Shown here: positions 1 to 7,758 of the stretch, piece by piece | How positions within the stretch are numbered: the stretch's first letter is position 1 | Layout: every line of letters starts with the position of its first letter | Source of the DNA: Bacteroidetes bacterium GWF2_29_10 | GTDB taxonomy: Bacteria > Bacteroidota > Bacteroidia > Bacteroidales > GWE2-29-8 | DNA: 51,898 nucleotides | NCBI GenBank assembly: GCA_001768555.1 | Contig: MEOD01000107.1 | Location: forward strand, 1 to 51,898 | Direction of reading: 5' to 3' | Position numbers and translations under genes: made by a program | The notes under the pieces: model-generated | What the model was told of the DNA's origin: nothing | Databases searched by the model: none | The model's input: only the letters and a program-made list of their open reading frames with translations

Positions 1-1758
1 TATTATGTTCCAATCAACAATACAAGAAAAACTAACCGATTCATTAGCAGTAAGATTTGTTTTACTAATATTTCCTATTGATAACCAAGATTTATCTGAT
101 TGTATCCCCTTTATATTTAGAGTGCCTGAACCTATATTCTTAATTGTGACTAATGTATTACTTGGTTTTAGATTGCTTGCATAAGGGTTGGAAGCTCTTT
201 GAGCAAAACATCCAAACTTAACAGCAATGCTAACATCATCATAAGAAATCCTAAAATAGCCATTCTCACCCAAAGAAGTTCCCCAACTATTCTTTGCCTT
301 AAAACATTGCAGATTGTCATCATAACCCACAAGCAACACGGCATGACCAAATTCGTAATAGCCTCCTGTGTATTTATATATGCCTCCGTTGTAATAAAAA
401 AAGCTTTGAGGAACAGACATTCCAACACTAAGAGGTCCTTCTTGCAATGCGTCTCTTAAATCGTTTACAGTCATGTTTTGTCCCCACATATAATCGTGAA
501 CATCGGTTACTTTTATATTGTATTCTGGCTCGCTACATTTGTCATTACAAGAAATAGCTGTTGCATCTTTTGTCTTATAAGGGAAGCAAGTTTCATTTGG
601 GATACCATTTTTCTTTGCATAATTATAAACCCATATTGGCCATCCTCCATTACAACCATCATTTACTACTGAATTACACGATAAAATAGCTTGCTCTGAT
701 AAGTTAAGATTAGTTGTTGGAATACCTTGTTGACCAGCTATTTGTTTTGATATGTTTTCTATCAAACCGATACCCGAGAAGCTCCAGCATGAACCACAAT
801 AACCTTGATTTTTTGCTTCGGAATCATAAGAACTCCAGTCAATTGAGCTAGCATATTTTAAATTTTTTCTTGTTTTCCTATTTTCCGACAATTCTATAGT
901 ATCAATAACTACGCTCACTGCCAAGTCGTAATCATTAGCAACATATCGTTGATTTGTTGTGCTATAAGTAGCACTATTTGATTTCTTATTATCATTATAC
1001 AATTCTGTTCGCATAGGCGTTACTTCAATCTTTGGATAAAGAACCGTTACAACGACATTATCTGTTGCAGAACAAGCGTTATTAGTAACCGTAACAGTAT
1101 AAATAGTTGTATCAGTTGGACTAACTGTAATTTTTGCTGTTGTTGCTCCAGTACTCCATAAATAAGTGCTTCCACCAGTGGCTGTAAGCGTTGTTGAAGT
1201 TCCAGCATTAATAGTTTTATCTGCACCTGCATTAGCAGTAGGAATAACAGCATTAACAGTTACAATCACTTCATCACTTTCGGTAATACCGTCCTTAGTT
1301 CCTGTAATCGTATATGTAGTAGTAACAGAAGGATTAGCCGTTATTGTTGCATTAGTATCCCCAGTACTCCACAAATAAGTATCCGCTCCCGTAGCAGTAA
1401 TACTTGTAGAAGCACCTCGGCATATAGTTTGGTTGGCGCCTGGATTAAGGAAATTAACTTTAACGACAACGCTTGCTATATCTGTACAATTGTCTTTGTT
1501 TTTTACCGTAACATAGTATGTCGTTGTTATTAATGGCGTAACAGTTATCAAGCTTGATGTTTGTCCATTGCTCCAAGAATATGCGATACCACCGCTTGCT
1601 TGAAGACTTATAGCATTGCCCTCAATCACAGATGTGTCATTAGTTATGCCTATAGACATATCCGGAGGCAGAATAGTCCAATTATGATATACTTGTCCAA
1701 AAATCTTTATAGTTATAAATGTTATTAAAACCATAAAAAAAACAACTTTATTTTTCAT
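1..1758 (-). CDS. Secreted papain-like (C1A) cysteine peptidase with Ig-like repeats, 3' end cut by the window
   Basis: The frame is open from the ATG at 1758 to the window edge (586 codons, no stop). The product begins with a signal peptide (residues 1 to about 22, ending near FGQ). About three Ig/PKD-like repeats rich in Thr and Val follow (about 40-275); they resemble one another (YLWSTG recurs). A C1A peptidase domain spans about 300-525 with all three catalytic residues visible: Cys324 in GYCGSCWSFSG, His472 in FGHAVLLVGYDD and Asn490 in AKNSWG. A further Ig-like module begins near 530 and is cut off. Such proteins in Bacteroidetes are exported and digest extracellular protein. A T9SS tail would be expected beyond the window but cannot be seen. 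The peptidase assignment is firm; the substrate is unknown. Confidence 0.9.
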   Translation of the reverse strand, partial: MKNKVVFFMVLITFITIKIFGQVYHNWTILPPDMSIGITNDTSVIEGNAISLQASGGIAYSWSNGQTSSLITVTPLITTTYYVTVKNKDNCTDIASVVVKVNFLNPGANQTICRGASTSITATGADTYLWSTGDTNATITANPSVTTTYTITGTKDGITESDEVIVTVNAVIPTANAGADKTINAGTSTTLTATGGSTYLWSTGATTAKITVSPTDTTIYTVTVTNNACSATDNVVVTVLYPKIEVTPMRTELYNDNKKSNSATYSTTNQRYVANDYDLAVSVVIDTIELSENRKTRKNLKYASSIDWSSYDSEAKNQGYCGSCWSFSGIGLIENISKQIAGQQGIPTTNLNLSEQAILSCNSVVNDGCNGGWPIWVYNYAKKNGIPNETCFPYKTKDATAISCNDKCSEPEYNIKVTDVHDYMWGQNMTVNDLRDALQEGPLSVGMSVPQSFFYYNGGIYKYTGGYYEFGHAVLLVGYDDNLQCFKAKNSWGTSLGENGYFRISYDDVSIAVKFGCFAQRASNPYASNLKPSNTLVTIKNIGSGTLNIKGIQSDKSWLSIGNISKTNLTANESVSFSCIVDWNII

Positions 1759-1839
1759 ACTACCAATTTATATTTTTTTATTTACTCTAAACTATTTATC
1801 AATATTTTTTTATTTTTGCCCAAAAGAAAGAACGGAAAG

Positions 1840-3072
1840 TCAATTTGAACTGGAAACGAGGCGGAGCCCGCTGCCGTAGCCACGAATGAAGAGACCGTTG
1901 CTGCTACGACCAGCAGAACGGCAGCCCTGCGCGCCGCTGATCCAACTACCGCCACGGAGAATGCGGCCAATGCCAGATACTGGTCCTGTAGGGTTGGTTT
2001 TTGCATCACTTGTATAATTCCCATACCAATCATTTACCCATTCCCATAAATTCCCGCTCATATCATAAATACCAAGCTCATTCGGCAATTTCTGACCTAC
2101 AGGATGAGTTTTATTTCCTGAATTAGAACTATACCATGCCACCATATCTATATCGTTGCTACCACTATACTTATATCCCTTGCTCTTATTCCCTCCACGT
2201 GAGGCATATTCCCACTCTGCTTCAGTTGGTAAACGATAAGTCTTGCCTGTTAGTTGATTTAGTTTTGTTATAAAACCTTGGATATCATTCCAAGAAATCT
2301 GCTCTACCGGGCAATTATCACCGCAACTGTTAAAATAAGAAGGATTGTTTCCCATAACATCTCGCCACTGCTTTTGAGTTACCTCATACTTACCTATATA
2401 AAAACTACTTAATGTAACCTGACTTGTAGGCTTCTCATTATTATAACAATCTGGCTCCTGCTCTGCAGTACATCCCATAGTGAATGTGCCACCCTCCACA
2501 AAGACCATTTCTATATTAATATTAATATTTGAGAAGCTAATATTAACTGTGTCGATAGATATACCGCAAGCATTAGATATAGTCCAAGTGAGTTGATAGG
2601 TAGAGTCGGACATTCCGCTAAAGCCAGTGTTGTGCTTAGTGCTATCTGTAAGACTTCCGCCAACTCCATTTAGGATATGCCATATTCCGCTTCCTATAGC
2701 TGGAATGGAAGCATCAAGAGTAGCGAAGCCTACAATATCCGACTTGTCAGGTCCGGCATTAGCAAGGATAGGGCTATTAGCAATAATTGTTTTAATCGTT
2801 GAATACTTAGGATTACAACCTCTTTCTATAACCTTTGCTCTTAAATATCTATTTGTTGATGCAACAAAAGAATAAGTGGATGATGTAGCTCCAAGAATAT
2901 CTGTCCAAACACCACCTGAGGAGTCCTGCCACTGCACAGTGCCATCAATAACTCTATCAGAGATAAAATAAACGGTATCCCCGATACATTCATTATAAAC
3001 TTGCCCTTTAGCAATATTAGACATAAAAGCAATAACAAAGGCGAAAATAGTAATAAATAATTTAGTTCTCAT
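1840..3072 (-). CDS. Secreted formylglycine-generating-enzyme-fold (SUMF1/C-type lectin fold) protein, probable DGR target
   Basis: 410 aa. There is a signal peptide (1-23), an Ig/PKD-like region (about 24-185) and a full FGE-sulfatase domain (about 188-407) with the family landmarks GGTFTMG, YEVTQKQW, LPTEAEWEYA, MSGNLWEW, RILRGGSW and CRSAGR. The C-terminal part of this fold is the classic scaffold varied by diversity-generating retroelements. From residue about 366 codon use changes abruptly: codons become C- or G-ending in a gene that otherwise prefers A/T-ending codons, and the surface-loop positions carry NNC codons (ATC, AGC, GGC, AAC, TTC, TAC). It lies just upstream of the peptidase gene on the same strand. 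I infer a variable ligand-binding surface protein rather than a true sulfatase-maturing enzyme. The domain call is sure; DGR status is probable. Confidence 0.9.
   Translation of the reverse strand: MRTKLFITIFAFVIAFMSNIAKGQVYNECIGDTVYFISDRVIDGTVQWQDSSGGVWTDILGATSSTYSFVASTNRYLRAKVIERGCNPKYSTIKTIIANSPILANAGPDKSDIVGFATLDASIPAIGSGIWHILNGVGGSLTDSTKHNTGFSGMSDSTYQLTWTISNACGISIDTVNISFSNININIEMVFVEGGTFTMGCTAEQEPDCYNNEKPTSQVTLSSFYIGKYEVTQKQWRDVMGNNPSYFNSCGDNCPVEQISWNDIQGFITKLNQLTGKTYRLPTEAEWEYASRGGNKSKGYKYSGSNDIDMVAWYSSNSGNKTHPVGQKLPNELGIYDMSGNLWEWVNDWYGNYTSDAKTNPTGPVSGIGRILRGGSWISGAQGCRSAGRSSNGLFIRGYGSGLRLVSSSN
1846..1971 (-). other. Candidate DGR variable region (VR) at the 3' end of the FGE-fold gene
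   Basis: Residues about 368-409 of the FGE-fold protein. This block is strikingly GC-rich against its AT-rich surroundings. After the conserved Trp377 the codons read ATC AGC GGC GCG CAG GGC, then TGC CGT TCT GCT GGT CGT AGC AGC AAC. Further on come CTC TTC and GGC TAC GGC AGC. Invariant scaffold residues (GGSW, CRSA, GLRLV) alternate with NNC codons that are each explained by substituting the A's of an AAC template codon. This is the signature of adenine-directed mutagenic retrohoming. No template repeat or reverse transcriptase is visible in the window. Confidence 0.65.
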
Positions 3073-3101
3073 ACTATTTGTTTTTTTAAATAATTTATCA
3101 G

Positions 3102-3109
3102 CAAATATA
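3102..3109 (-). promoter_or_regulatory. Bacteroidetes-type -7 box of the FGE-fold gene
   Basis: Read on the minus strand the site is TATATTTG, a perfect TAnnTTTG. It sits about 30 nt upstream of the ATG at 3072, leaving a short leader. A TTTTTC stretch lies at roughly -33 but is not a clean TTTG. Confidence 0.5.
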
Positions 3110-3331
3110 ACTATTTTTTAAATTGAAAAACTGTTTGTTATACATTTTCATTTAGGGGAATAAATCTGTCATAATGACGCTATGAGAATTAAGACGCAAG
3201 AGGAAAATAATTACAAATTACTGGGATTATTACACAGAATGGTACGGAGAATTTATTACTGACAAGGGAAAACTTATAAGTATATATAGCAACCATAAAG
3301 GATTACCCCCTACGGGATTTGGAAATAATGT

Positions 3332-3353
3332 GGGCAATCACATAGGATTGCCC
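3332..3353. repeat. REP-like hairpin
   Basis: Perfect 8-bp inverted repeat: GGGCAATC at 3332-3339, a 6-nt loop, then GATTGCCC at 3346-3353. GC-rich flanks (CCCTACG) continue on the right. Short GC-rich palindromes of this kind are typical intergenic REP elements, and a degenerate REP-associated transposase lies at 21.9 kb. It is in non-coding DNA. Confidence 0.5.
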
Positions 3354-3388
3354 CTACGATGTGTATTGATATAAATTTGTGTATTAAT

Positions 3389-3413
3389 GTGGGCGTATTC
3401 AACACGTCCGTAC
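3389..3413. repeat. Second, imperfect REP-like palindrome
   Basis: GTGGGCGTATTC is followed by an imperfect complementary arm AACACGTCCGTAC. It lies 36 bp from the preceding hairpin and has the same GC-rich character in AT-rich DNA. Pairing is imperfect, so the call is tentative. Confidence 0.3.
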
Positions 3414-3535
3414 AATAAAATTATTAGTATTGATAATCGATTGTTTAGTTGTTTAAGTAATCTTAAGGATTGTACATGATTGATTTTTAGCTAATTATAC
3501 AAATGATTGATTTTCAGTATGTAAATTCTATTACT

Positions 3536-3592
3536 GTACATGAAAGGTACATGAAAGGTACTATAACAGTACATAAAAGGTACTATAAAGGT
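3536..3592. repeat. Short tandem repeat of GTACATGAAAG-like units
   Basis: About five degenerate units of 10-14 bp (GTACATGAAAG, GTACATGAAAG, GTACTATAACA, GTACATAAAAG, GTACTATAAAG) run up to the IS-like end at 3593. There is no spacer/repeat organisation as in CRISPR. It is probably a non-coding microrepeat. Confidence 0.55.
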
Positions 3593-3672
3593 GTCTCGTC
3601 CTAAAATAGGTTTACACATAAAATTAAAATTATGAAAAAGGGATGTAACCTTGTTTCAAGATTATCTGAATA
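3593..3672 (+). mobile_element. Solo IS/MITE end, copy A
   Basis: It starts with the terminal sequence GTCTCGTCCTAAAATAGG and the GTTTACAC motif, followed by a start codon opening MKKGCNLVSRLSE and then a stop. The same end, and the same start of a reading frame, occur inverted at 20622 (end of a 262-bp element) and partly at 41054. Only the end survives here. The parent IS family cannot be named from this fragment. Confidence 0.55.
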
Positions 3673-3781
3673 GAAATGTGTGTTAGGATTTTCTTCATAT
3701 ATTTACATATCATACTTATTATCAGTATTTTAGTAAAAAAGGTAACTTTAAGGTGAAGTAAGGGTAACTTAAAGGCGAAGT

Positions 3782-3849
3782 AAAGGCGAAGTAATAGCAT
3801 ATAACGCAATGGAAATTAGCAAGTTAAGTGGTTTTGTGTAATATATTGA
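3782..3849. repeat. Dispersed 68-bp intergenic repeat, copy 1
   Basis: Begins AAAGGCGAAGTAATAGCAT and matches 43751-43818 with four substitutions over 68 bp. It is preceded by partial tandem copies of the GGTGAAGTAA / GGCGAAGTAA unit (from about 3751). No convincing reading frame is shared by both copies. Confidence 0.7.
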
Positions 3850-4290
3850 ATATTAAATTGTTACAAAAATAGGAACATAAAAAAATGTTATAGCAAATTA
3901 AAATATATTAAAAATAGGCAGAATAAGTTTTGTAATGGTAGATAAACTGGTATTAATCTGATAATTAATTTGTTTTTTTTATGTGATTTAATTGAAAAAA
4001 TAGAATTGATTTTATACAATAAAAAAGGAGCAAAGTAATTTATATTACACAAAAAAAATGTTAAAATAGGGTCTTCCGCTATTTATTATTGTAATACGTG
4101 TTTATTTTAGTAATTTTAATAATATAACTTTCAATTAAGAGAACGTTTTGATTAAGAAAAAATGGATTGCTTCTAAGTATTATGTTGCGAAAAGACTGAA
4201 AGAAAAATGGGAAAAAGATAATAATTATAGTTTTTTTTCATTATAGTAAGGCATAAAAATTGATTATTTATGATTATTTAACCATTAAAA
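3850..4290. other. AT-rich intergenic DNA upstream of htrA
   Basis: No supported gene. A 30-codon frame from a TTG at 4148 (beginning IKKKWIASKYY) has no ribosome binding site or recognisable family. The start of htrA at 4291 is preceded by AT-rich sequence with no clear TAnnTTTG box. Confidence 0.4.
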
Positions 4291-5760
4291 ATGAATAAAG
4301 TTATGAATAGATTATTAAATACGTTAGCCATAGTGTCATTAGGAGGATTTTTGACTTGTGCTACAACAAATAATATTGCAAAAGGTAATGTTAATAAGTA
4401 TAATACTATAATTACAAATAATGATATTCCTTCGGAGCATGAAAGAGGAGGTCTTATTGACTTTACAGATGCAGCAGAAAAAACAATAAATACAGTAGTT
4501 CATATAAAAACACAATCACAGCAGAAGACACAATATTATGATGATTTTTTTGGGTTAAATCCTTTTTTTAGAGACTTCTTCTGGGGTCTTTCTCCAAACC
4601 AACGACAACAAACGCAAGAAATACAAACAGCAGGTTCTGGAGTAATAATAACAGAAAATGGATACATAGTAACAAATAATCATGTTGTTGATGGAGTTGA
4701 TGCTATAGAAGTTATATTGAACGACAAAAGATCATATAAAGCAAAATTAATAGGTAATGATCCAACAACGGATTTAGCTTTAATAAAAATAGAAGAAGAA
4801 AAACTCCCCTTTATTGTTTATGGTAATTCGGATAATGTTAAAGTAGGTGAATGGGTTCTTGCAGTTGGCAATCCTTTTAATTTGACTTCAACTGTAACAG
4901 CAGGTATAGTTAGTGCTAAAGCAAGAAATATTAACATACTAGGAGGTAATACTTCTGTAGAATCATTTATTCAAACGGATGCTGCAGTTAATCCAGGTAA
5001 TAGTGGAGGTGCATTAGTAAATACATCAGGCGAATTAATAGGGATTAATGCAGCAATAGCATCAAATACTGGTTCTTATACAGGCTATTCATTTGCGATT
5101 CCTGTTAATATAGTAAAGAAAGTAGTGAATGACTTGATTGAATTTGGAGATGTTCAAAGAGCTTTTTTAGGTGTTTCAATATTAGAAATAGATGCTAATT
5201 TAGCACAACAAAAAAATATTAAAGATTTAAAAGGAGTTTATGTTGAGGCTCTTAATGAAAATATAACAAATGAAGATATCGGAATAAAAAGAGGAGATGT
5301 TATAACAAAAGTAAACCAACAAGCAGTTAATTCTATAGCACAACTTCAAGAATCGATAGCGATACACCGTCCAGGGGAGAATGTTTCTGTAACAATAAAA
5401 AGAAATGGAGAAGAATTGACCATTCCTGTATTATTAAGAAACAAATATGGAGAAACATCAATAGTAAAAAGAGATGTAACAAAAGAATCAGCCCAATTAT
5501 TAGGAGCAACATTCAAAGTTATATCTAAAGAAGAAATGAATAAATTAAATATTAGAAATGGGTTAAAAATAATTAAATTAGATAATGGGAAACTACGAAA
5601 TGCAGGAATCAGGGAAGGATTTATTATACAATACATTGATAAAAAAGAAGTAGCAGATTTAAATGATATACACAATGCTCTTTCAAACAAGAGAGGAGGT
5701 ATATTAATAGAGGGAACATATCCAAATGGAATGAGAGCATATTATGCATTTGGATTGTAA
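4291..5760 (+). CDS. degP: Periplasmic serine protease HtrA/DegP family with two PDZ domains
   Basis: 489 aa. The N-terminal signal (about 1-24, with Cys23 in a weak lipobox-like LTC) directs export to the periplasm. The S1C protease domain carries the catalytic triad His131 (TNNHVVDG), Asp161 (TTDLALIKI) and Ser238 (NPGNSGGAL). The LA loop (about 78-110) is rich in Phe and Gln. PDZ1 spans about 285-385 and PDZ2 about 390-485. The length matches the DegP/DegQ class. It degrades or refolds misfolded envelope proteins. It stands alone between repeat-rich DNA and the sigma factor gene. An envelope-stress role is inferred from the family. Confidence 0.95.
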   Translation: MNKVMNRLLNTLAIVSLGGFLTCATTNNIAKGNVNKYNTIITNNDIPSEHERGGLIDFTDAAEKTINTVVHIKTQSQQKTQYYDDFFGLNPFFRDFFWGLSPNQRQQTQEIQTAGSGVIITENGYIVTNNHVVDGVDAIEVILNDKRSYKAKLIGNDPTTDLALIKIEEEKLPFIVYGNSDNVKVGEWVLAVGNPFNLTSTVTAGIVSAKARNINILGGNTSVESFIQTDAAVNPGNSGGALVNTSGELIGINAAIASNTGSYTGYSFAIPVNIVKKVVNDLIEFGDVQRAFLGVSILEIDANLAQQKNIKDLKGVYVEALNENITNEDIGIKRGDVITKVNQQAVNSIAQLQESIAIHRPGENVSVTIKRNGEELTIPVLLRNKYGETSIVKRDVTKESAQLLGATFKVISKEEMNKLNIRNGLKIIKLDNGKLRNAGIREGFIIQYIDKKEVADLNDIHNALSNKRGGILIEGTYPNGMRAYYAFGL

Positions 5761-5820
5761 TTTATTAATCTGAAAATCAGTCTATTAAATATTTAATTTC
5801 ATTAAAATTAAAGGAAACTA

Positions 5821-5851
5821 TTGACAAGGGTTCTTTTTTGTTGTTACTTTG
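5821..5851 (+). promoter_or_regulatory. Promoter of rpoD
   Basis: TTG at 5821-5823 and TTACTTTG at 5844-5851 are separated by 20 nt, matching the Bacteroidetes -33/-7 layout (TAnnTTTG with one mismatch). Transcription would start near 5858, about 65 nt before the ATG at 5923. A TTG codon at 5821 is therefore part of the promoter and not a translation start. Confidence 0.6.
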
Positions 5852-5922
5852 CACCCACGTATTTTACTAATAAAATATTATCATTTTTAACAAGTGTTCA
5901 CTTTAAACCTTTAGAAACCGTG

Positions 5923-6789
5923 ATGAGACAATTAAAAATTAGTAAATCTATCACCAATAGAGAAACTGCGTCTTTAGACAAGTATCTGCAAGAAATTGGT
6001 AGAGAAGAATTACTAACTCCTGAAGAGGAGGTTTCGCTTGCACAAAGAATTAAAGCAGGCGATCCTATTGCATTAGAAAAATTAACAAAGGCTAATCTTA
6101 GATTTGTAGTTTCTGTAGCAAAGCAATACCAAAACCAAGGATTAAGTTTGCCAGACCTTATAAATGAAGGTAATTTAGGATTAATAAAAGCAGCGAAAAG
6201 ATTTGATGAAACTAGAGGATTCAAATTTATTTCTTATGCAGTATGGTGGATTAGACAATCTATTTTGCAAGCTTTAGCTGAGCAATCAAGAATAGTAAGG
6301 TTGCCTTTAAATCAAGTAGGCTCTCTTAATAAAATAGCAAAAGAAGCTTCTCGTTTAGAGCAAAAGTTTGAACGTTCGCCTTCGGCTCAAGAAATAGCAA
6401 TATCTTTAGATTTACCTGAAGATAAAGTTTCAGAAACCTTAAAAGTATCATCAAGACACTTGTCTGTGGATGCTCCTTTAACTTCTGACGAAGAAAGCTG
6501 TTTATTAGATGTATATATTAATGGTGACTCACCTAATGCAGATAGTACATTAATTAATGATTCTTTGAAAAAAGAAATAGAAAGATCTCTAGCTACTCTT
6601 CCAGAGAAAGAAAGAGATATATTAATTTATTATTTTGGCATAGGAATGAGTCATGCTCTAACACTTGACGAAATTGGAGGAAAATTCGATTTAACGAGGG
6701 AAAGGGTAAGACAAATAAAAGAAAAAGCTATACGACGTTTAAAGCATGCATCAAGAAGCAAATTGTTAAAAACATATTTAGCACAATAA
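5923..6789 (+). CDS. rpoD: Primary RNA polymerase sigma factor (sigma-70/RpoD, short Bacteroidetes form)
   Basis: 288 aa from the ATG at 5923, whose product starts [11 protein letters not shown] as in the family. Region 1.2 (about 14-46) is followed by region 2 with [18 protein letters not shown] and the -10-binding helix [10 protein letters not shown]. Region 3 ([15 protein letters not shown]) and region 4 with the helix-turn-helix [17 protein letters not shown] follow. The acidic region 1.1 and the large non-conserved insert of proteobacterial RpoD are absent, as is normal for Bacteroidetes. It directs transcription from TAnnTTTG promoters, several of which are visible in this window. Confidence 0.96.
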   Translation: MRQLKISKSITNRETASLDKYLQEIGREELLTPEEEVSLAQRIKAGDPIALEKLTKANLRFVVSVAKQYQNQGLSLPDLINEGNLGLIKAAKRFDETRGFKFISYAVWWIRQSILQALAEQSRIVRLPLNQVGSLNKIAKEASRLEQKFERSPSAQEIAISLDLPEDKVSETLKVSSRHLSVDAPLTSDEESCLLDVYINGDSPNADSTLINDSLKKEIERSLATLPEKERDILIYYFGIGMSHALTLDEIGGKFDLTRERVRQIKEKAIRRLKHASRSKLLKTYLAQ

Positions 6790-6795
6790 TTTTTT

Positions 6796-6824
6796 TTTGT
6801 TTAATTAATTAAAATATATATTTG
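6796..6824 (+). promoter_or_regulatory. Promoter of the ferredoxin gene
   Basis: TTTG at 6796-6799 and a perfect TATATTTG at 6817-6824 are separated by 17 nt, slightly short. The ferredoxin ATG is 36 nt downstream. Confidence 0.6.
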
Positions 6825-6859
6825 CACCAGAATTTACTAACTAAAATTATTTAATTATT

Positions 6860-7033
6860 ATGGCTTACAAAATTGATCCAGATACATGTACAGCTTGTGG
6901 TACTTGTATTGACGAATGTCCTGTAGAAGCAATTGCTGAAGGAGAGAATTTTTATACAATTGACCCAGACACATGTACAGATTGTGGCTCATGTGCTGAT
7001 GTTTGTCCAGTTGAAGCAATTTCACCTGAATAA
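6860..7033 (+). CDS. 2[4Fe-4S] ferredoxin
   Basis: 57 aa. Two perfect clusters of the form C-x2-C-x2-C-x3-C-P are present: CTACGTCIDECP (near residues 10-21) and CTDCGSCADVCP (near 39-50). The two halves are internal duplicates (both preceded by IDPDTC). This is a clostridial-type low-potential electron carrier of the cytoplasm, indicating anaerobic metabolism. It has its own promoter and a strong terminator, so it is probably an abundant monocistronic transcript. It may supply electrons to the Hdr/MinD-ferredoxin proteins encoded downstream, but that is inference. Confidence 0.96.
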   Translation: MAYKIDPDTCTACGTCIDECPVEAIAEGENFYTIDPDTCTDCGSCADVCPVEAISPE

Positions 7034-7057
7034 ATAAAATTGTTTTGTATTTTAGAG

Positions 7058-7088
7058 ATAAGCCTTCTGAAAAGAAGGCTTATTTTTT
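7058..7088 (+). terminator. Rho-independent terminator of the ferredoxin gene
   Basis: An 11-bp stem (ATAAGCCTTCT / AGAAGGCTTAT) with a GAAA loop is followed by T5. It separates the ferredoxin transcript from the cysH gene. Confidence 0.85.
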
Positions 7089-7095
7089 ATATATC

Positions 7096-7755
7096 ATGGA
7101 CTTAATTAGAATAAAAGATAAAATAGAACATTTTAAATCAGAAAATAAGAAATTATTTTTAACATCTTCATTTCAGGGTTATAGTATTGTGCTTATACAT
7201 ATAATAAGTAGCATAGATAAAAACATTCCTATATACTTTATTAATACAGGTTACCATTTTGTAGAAACTTTAACATATAGAGATAATATTGCAAAATTAT
7301 TATCATTGAATATAAAAAATGTAAGTTCGCAAATTCCTAAAATACAACAAATAGATTCAAATAGTCATTTACTTTATGTTAGCGATCCCGATTATTGTTG
7401 TTTTATTAATAAAGTTCAACCAATGGATAAATTATTTTTCGAATACGATGTTTGGATTAATGGTATAAGAAAAGAACAAAATGAACATAGGAAAACATTA
7501 GAAGAAATAGAAAATGCTCCTAATAATACTGTTAGATACCATCCTTTAATTAATTGGACAAAAGAAGAATGTGAAGATTATATAAAAACACATAAACTCC
7601 CTAAGCACCCATTATCATCACAAGGATATAAAAGTATTGGCTGTGAACCATGCACAATAAAAAATAATCATACAGAAGATGAAAGAGGTGGTCGTTGGAA
7701 TGGATTAAAGAAAAATGAATGTGGTTTACACACAGAATTAATTATAAAGAAATAA
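7096..7755 (+). CDS. cysH: Adenylylsulfate/phosphoadenylylsulfate reductase family (CysH)
   Basis: 219 aa from the ATG at 7096; an upstream TTG at 7045 would put translation through the terminator hairpin and is unlikely. Landmarks of the PAPS-reductase fold: TSSF at 23-26 in the nucleotide-binding loop, and NTGYHFVET near 50. Two Cys pairs (Cys101-Cys102 and Cys183-Cys186) bind [4Fe-4S] in the APS-reducing class, and the catalytic Cys209 lies in ECGLH. The Fe-S Cys pairs favour 5'-adenylylsulfate as substrate with thioredoxin as donor. The usual RKV after the first pair is NKV here. No ATP sulfurylase or sulfite reductase is adjacent. The epimerase gene starts 3 nt downstream. Confidence 0.88.
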   Translation: MDLIRIKDKIEHFKSENKKLFLTSSFQGYSIVLIHIISSIDKNIPIYFINTGYHFVETLTYRDNIAKLLSLNIKNVSSQIPKIQQIDSNSHLLYVSDPDYCCFINKVQPMDKLFFEYDVWINGIRKEQNEHRKTLEEIENAPNNTVRYHPLINWTKEECEDYIKTHKLPKHPLSSQGYKSIGCEPCTIKNNHTEDERGGRWNGLKKNECGLHTELIIKK

Positions 7756-7758
7756 TCT

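Noticed and set aside
168-672. Open frames on both strands inside the peptidase gene
   Set aside because: They overlap the C1A peptidase frame, which has all three catalytic residues; the other frames have no family features.
1047-1378. Frames on both strands in the Thr/Val-rich repeat region of the peptidase
   Set aside because: They arise from the repetitive Ig-like coding sequence; products are low-complexity Leu/Val strings.
1782-2033. 83-codon minus-strand frame across the VR
   Set aside because: It is the shifted frame of the FGE-fold gene 3' end, open only because of its local GC-rich composition.
3536-3592. Tandem short repeats as a possible CRISPR array
   Set aside because: Units are 10-14 bp, contiguous and without spacers; no cas genes are in the window.
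4148-4246. A 30-codon frame from TTG before htrA
   Set aside because: No ribosome binding site, no family resemblance, and it is too short to support.
5821-5922. Upstream TTG start for rpoD
   Set aside because: The TTG is the -33 element of a good promoter; the family N-terminus begins at the ATG at 5923.
7045-7095. Upstream TTG start for cysH
   Set aside because: It would require translation through the ferredoxin terminator hairpin and adds residues not found in the family.
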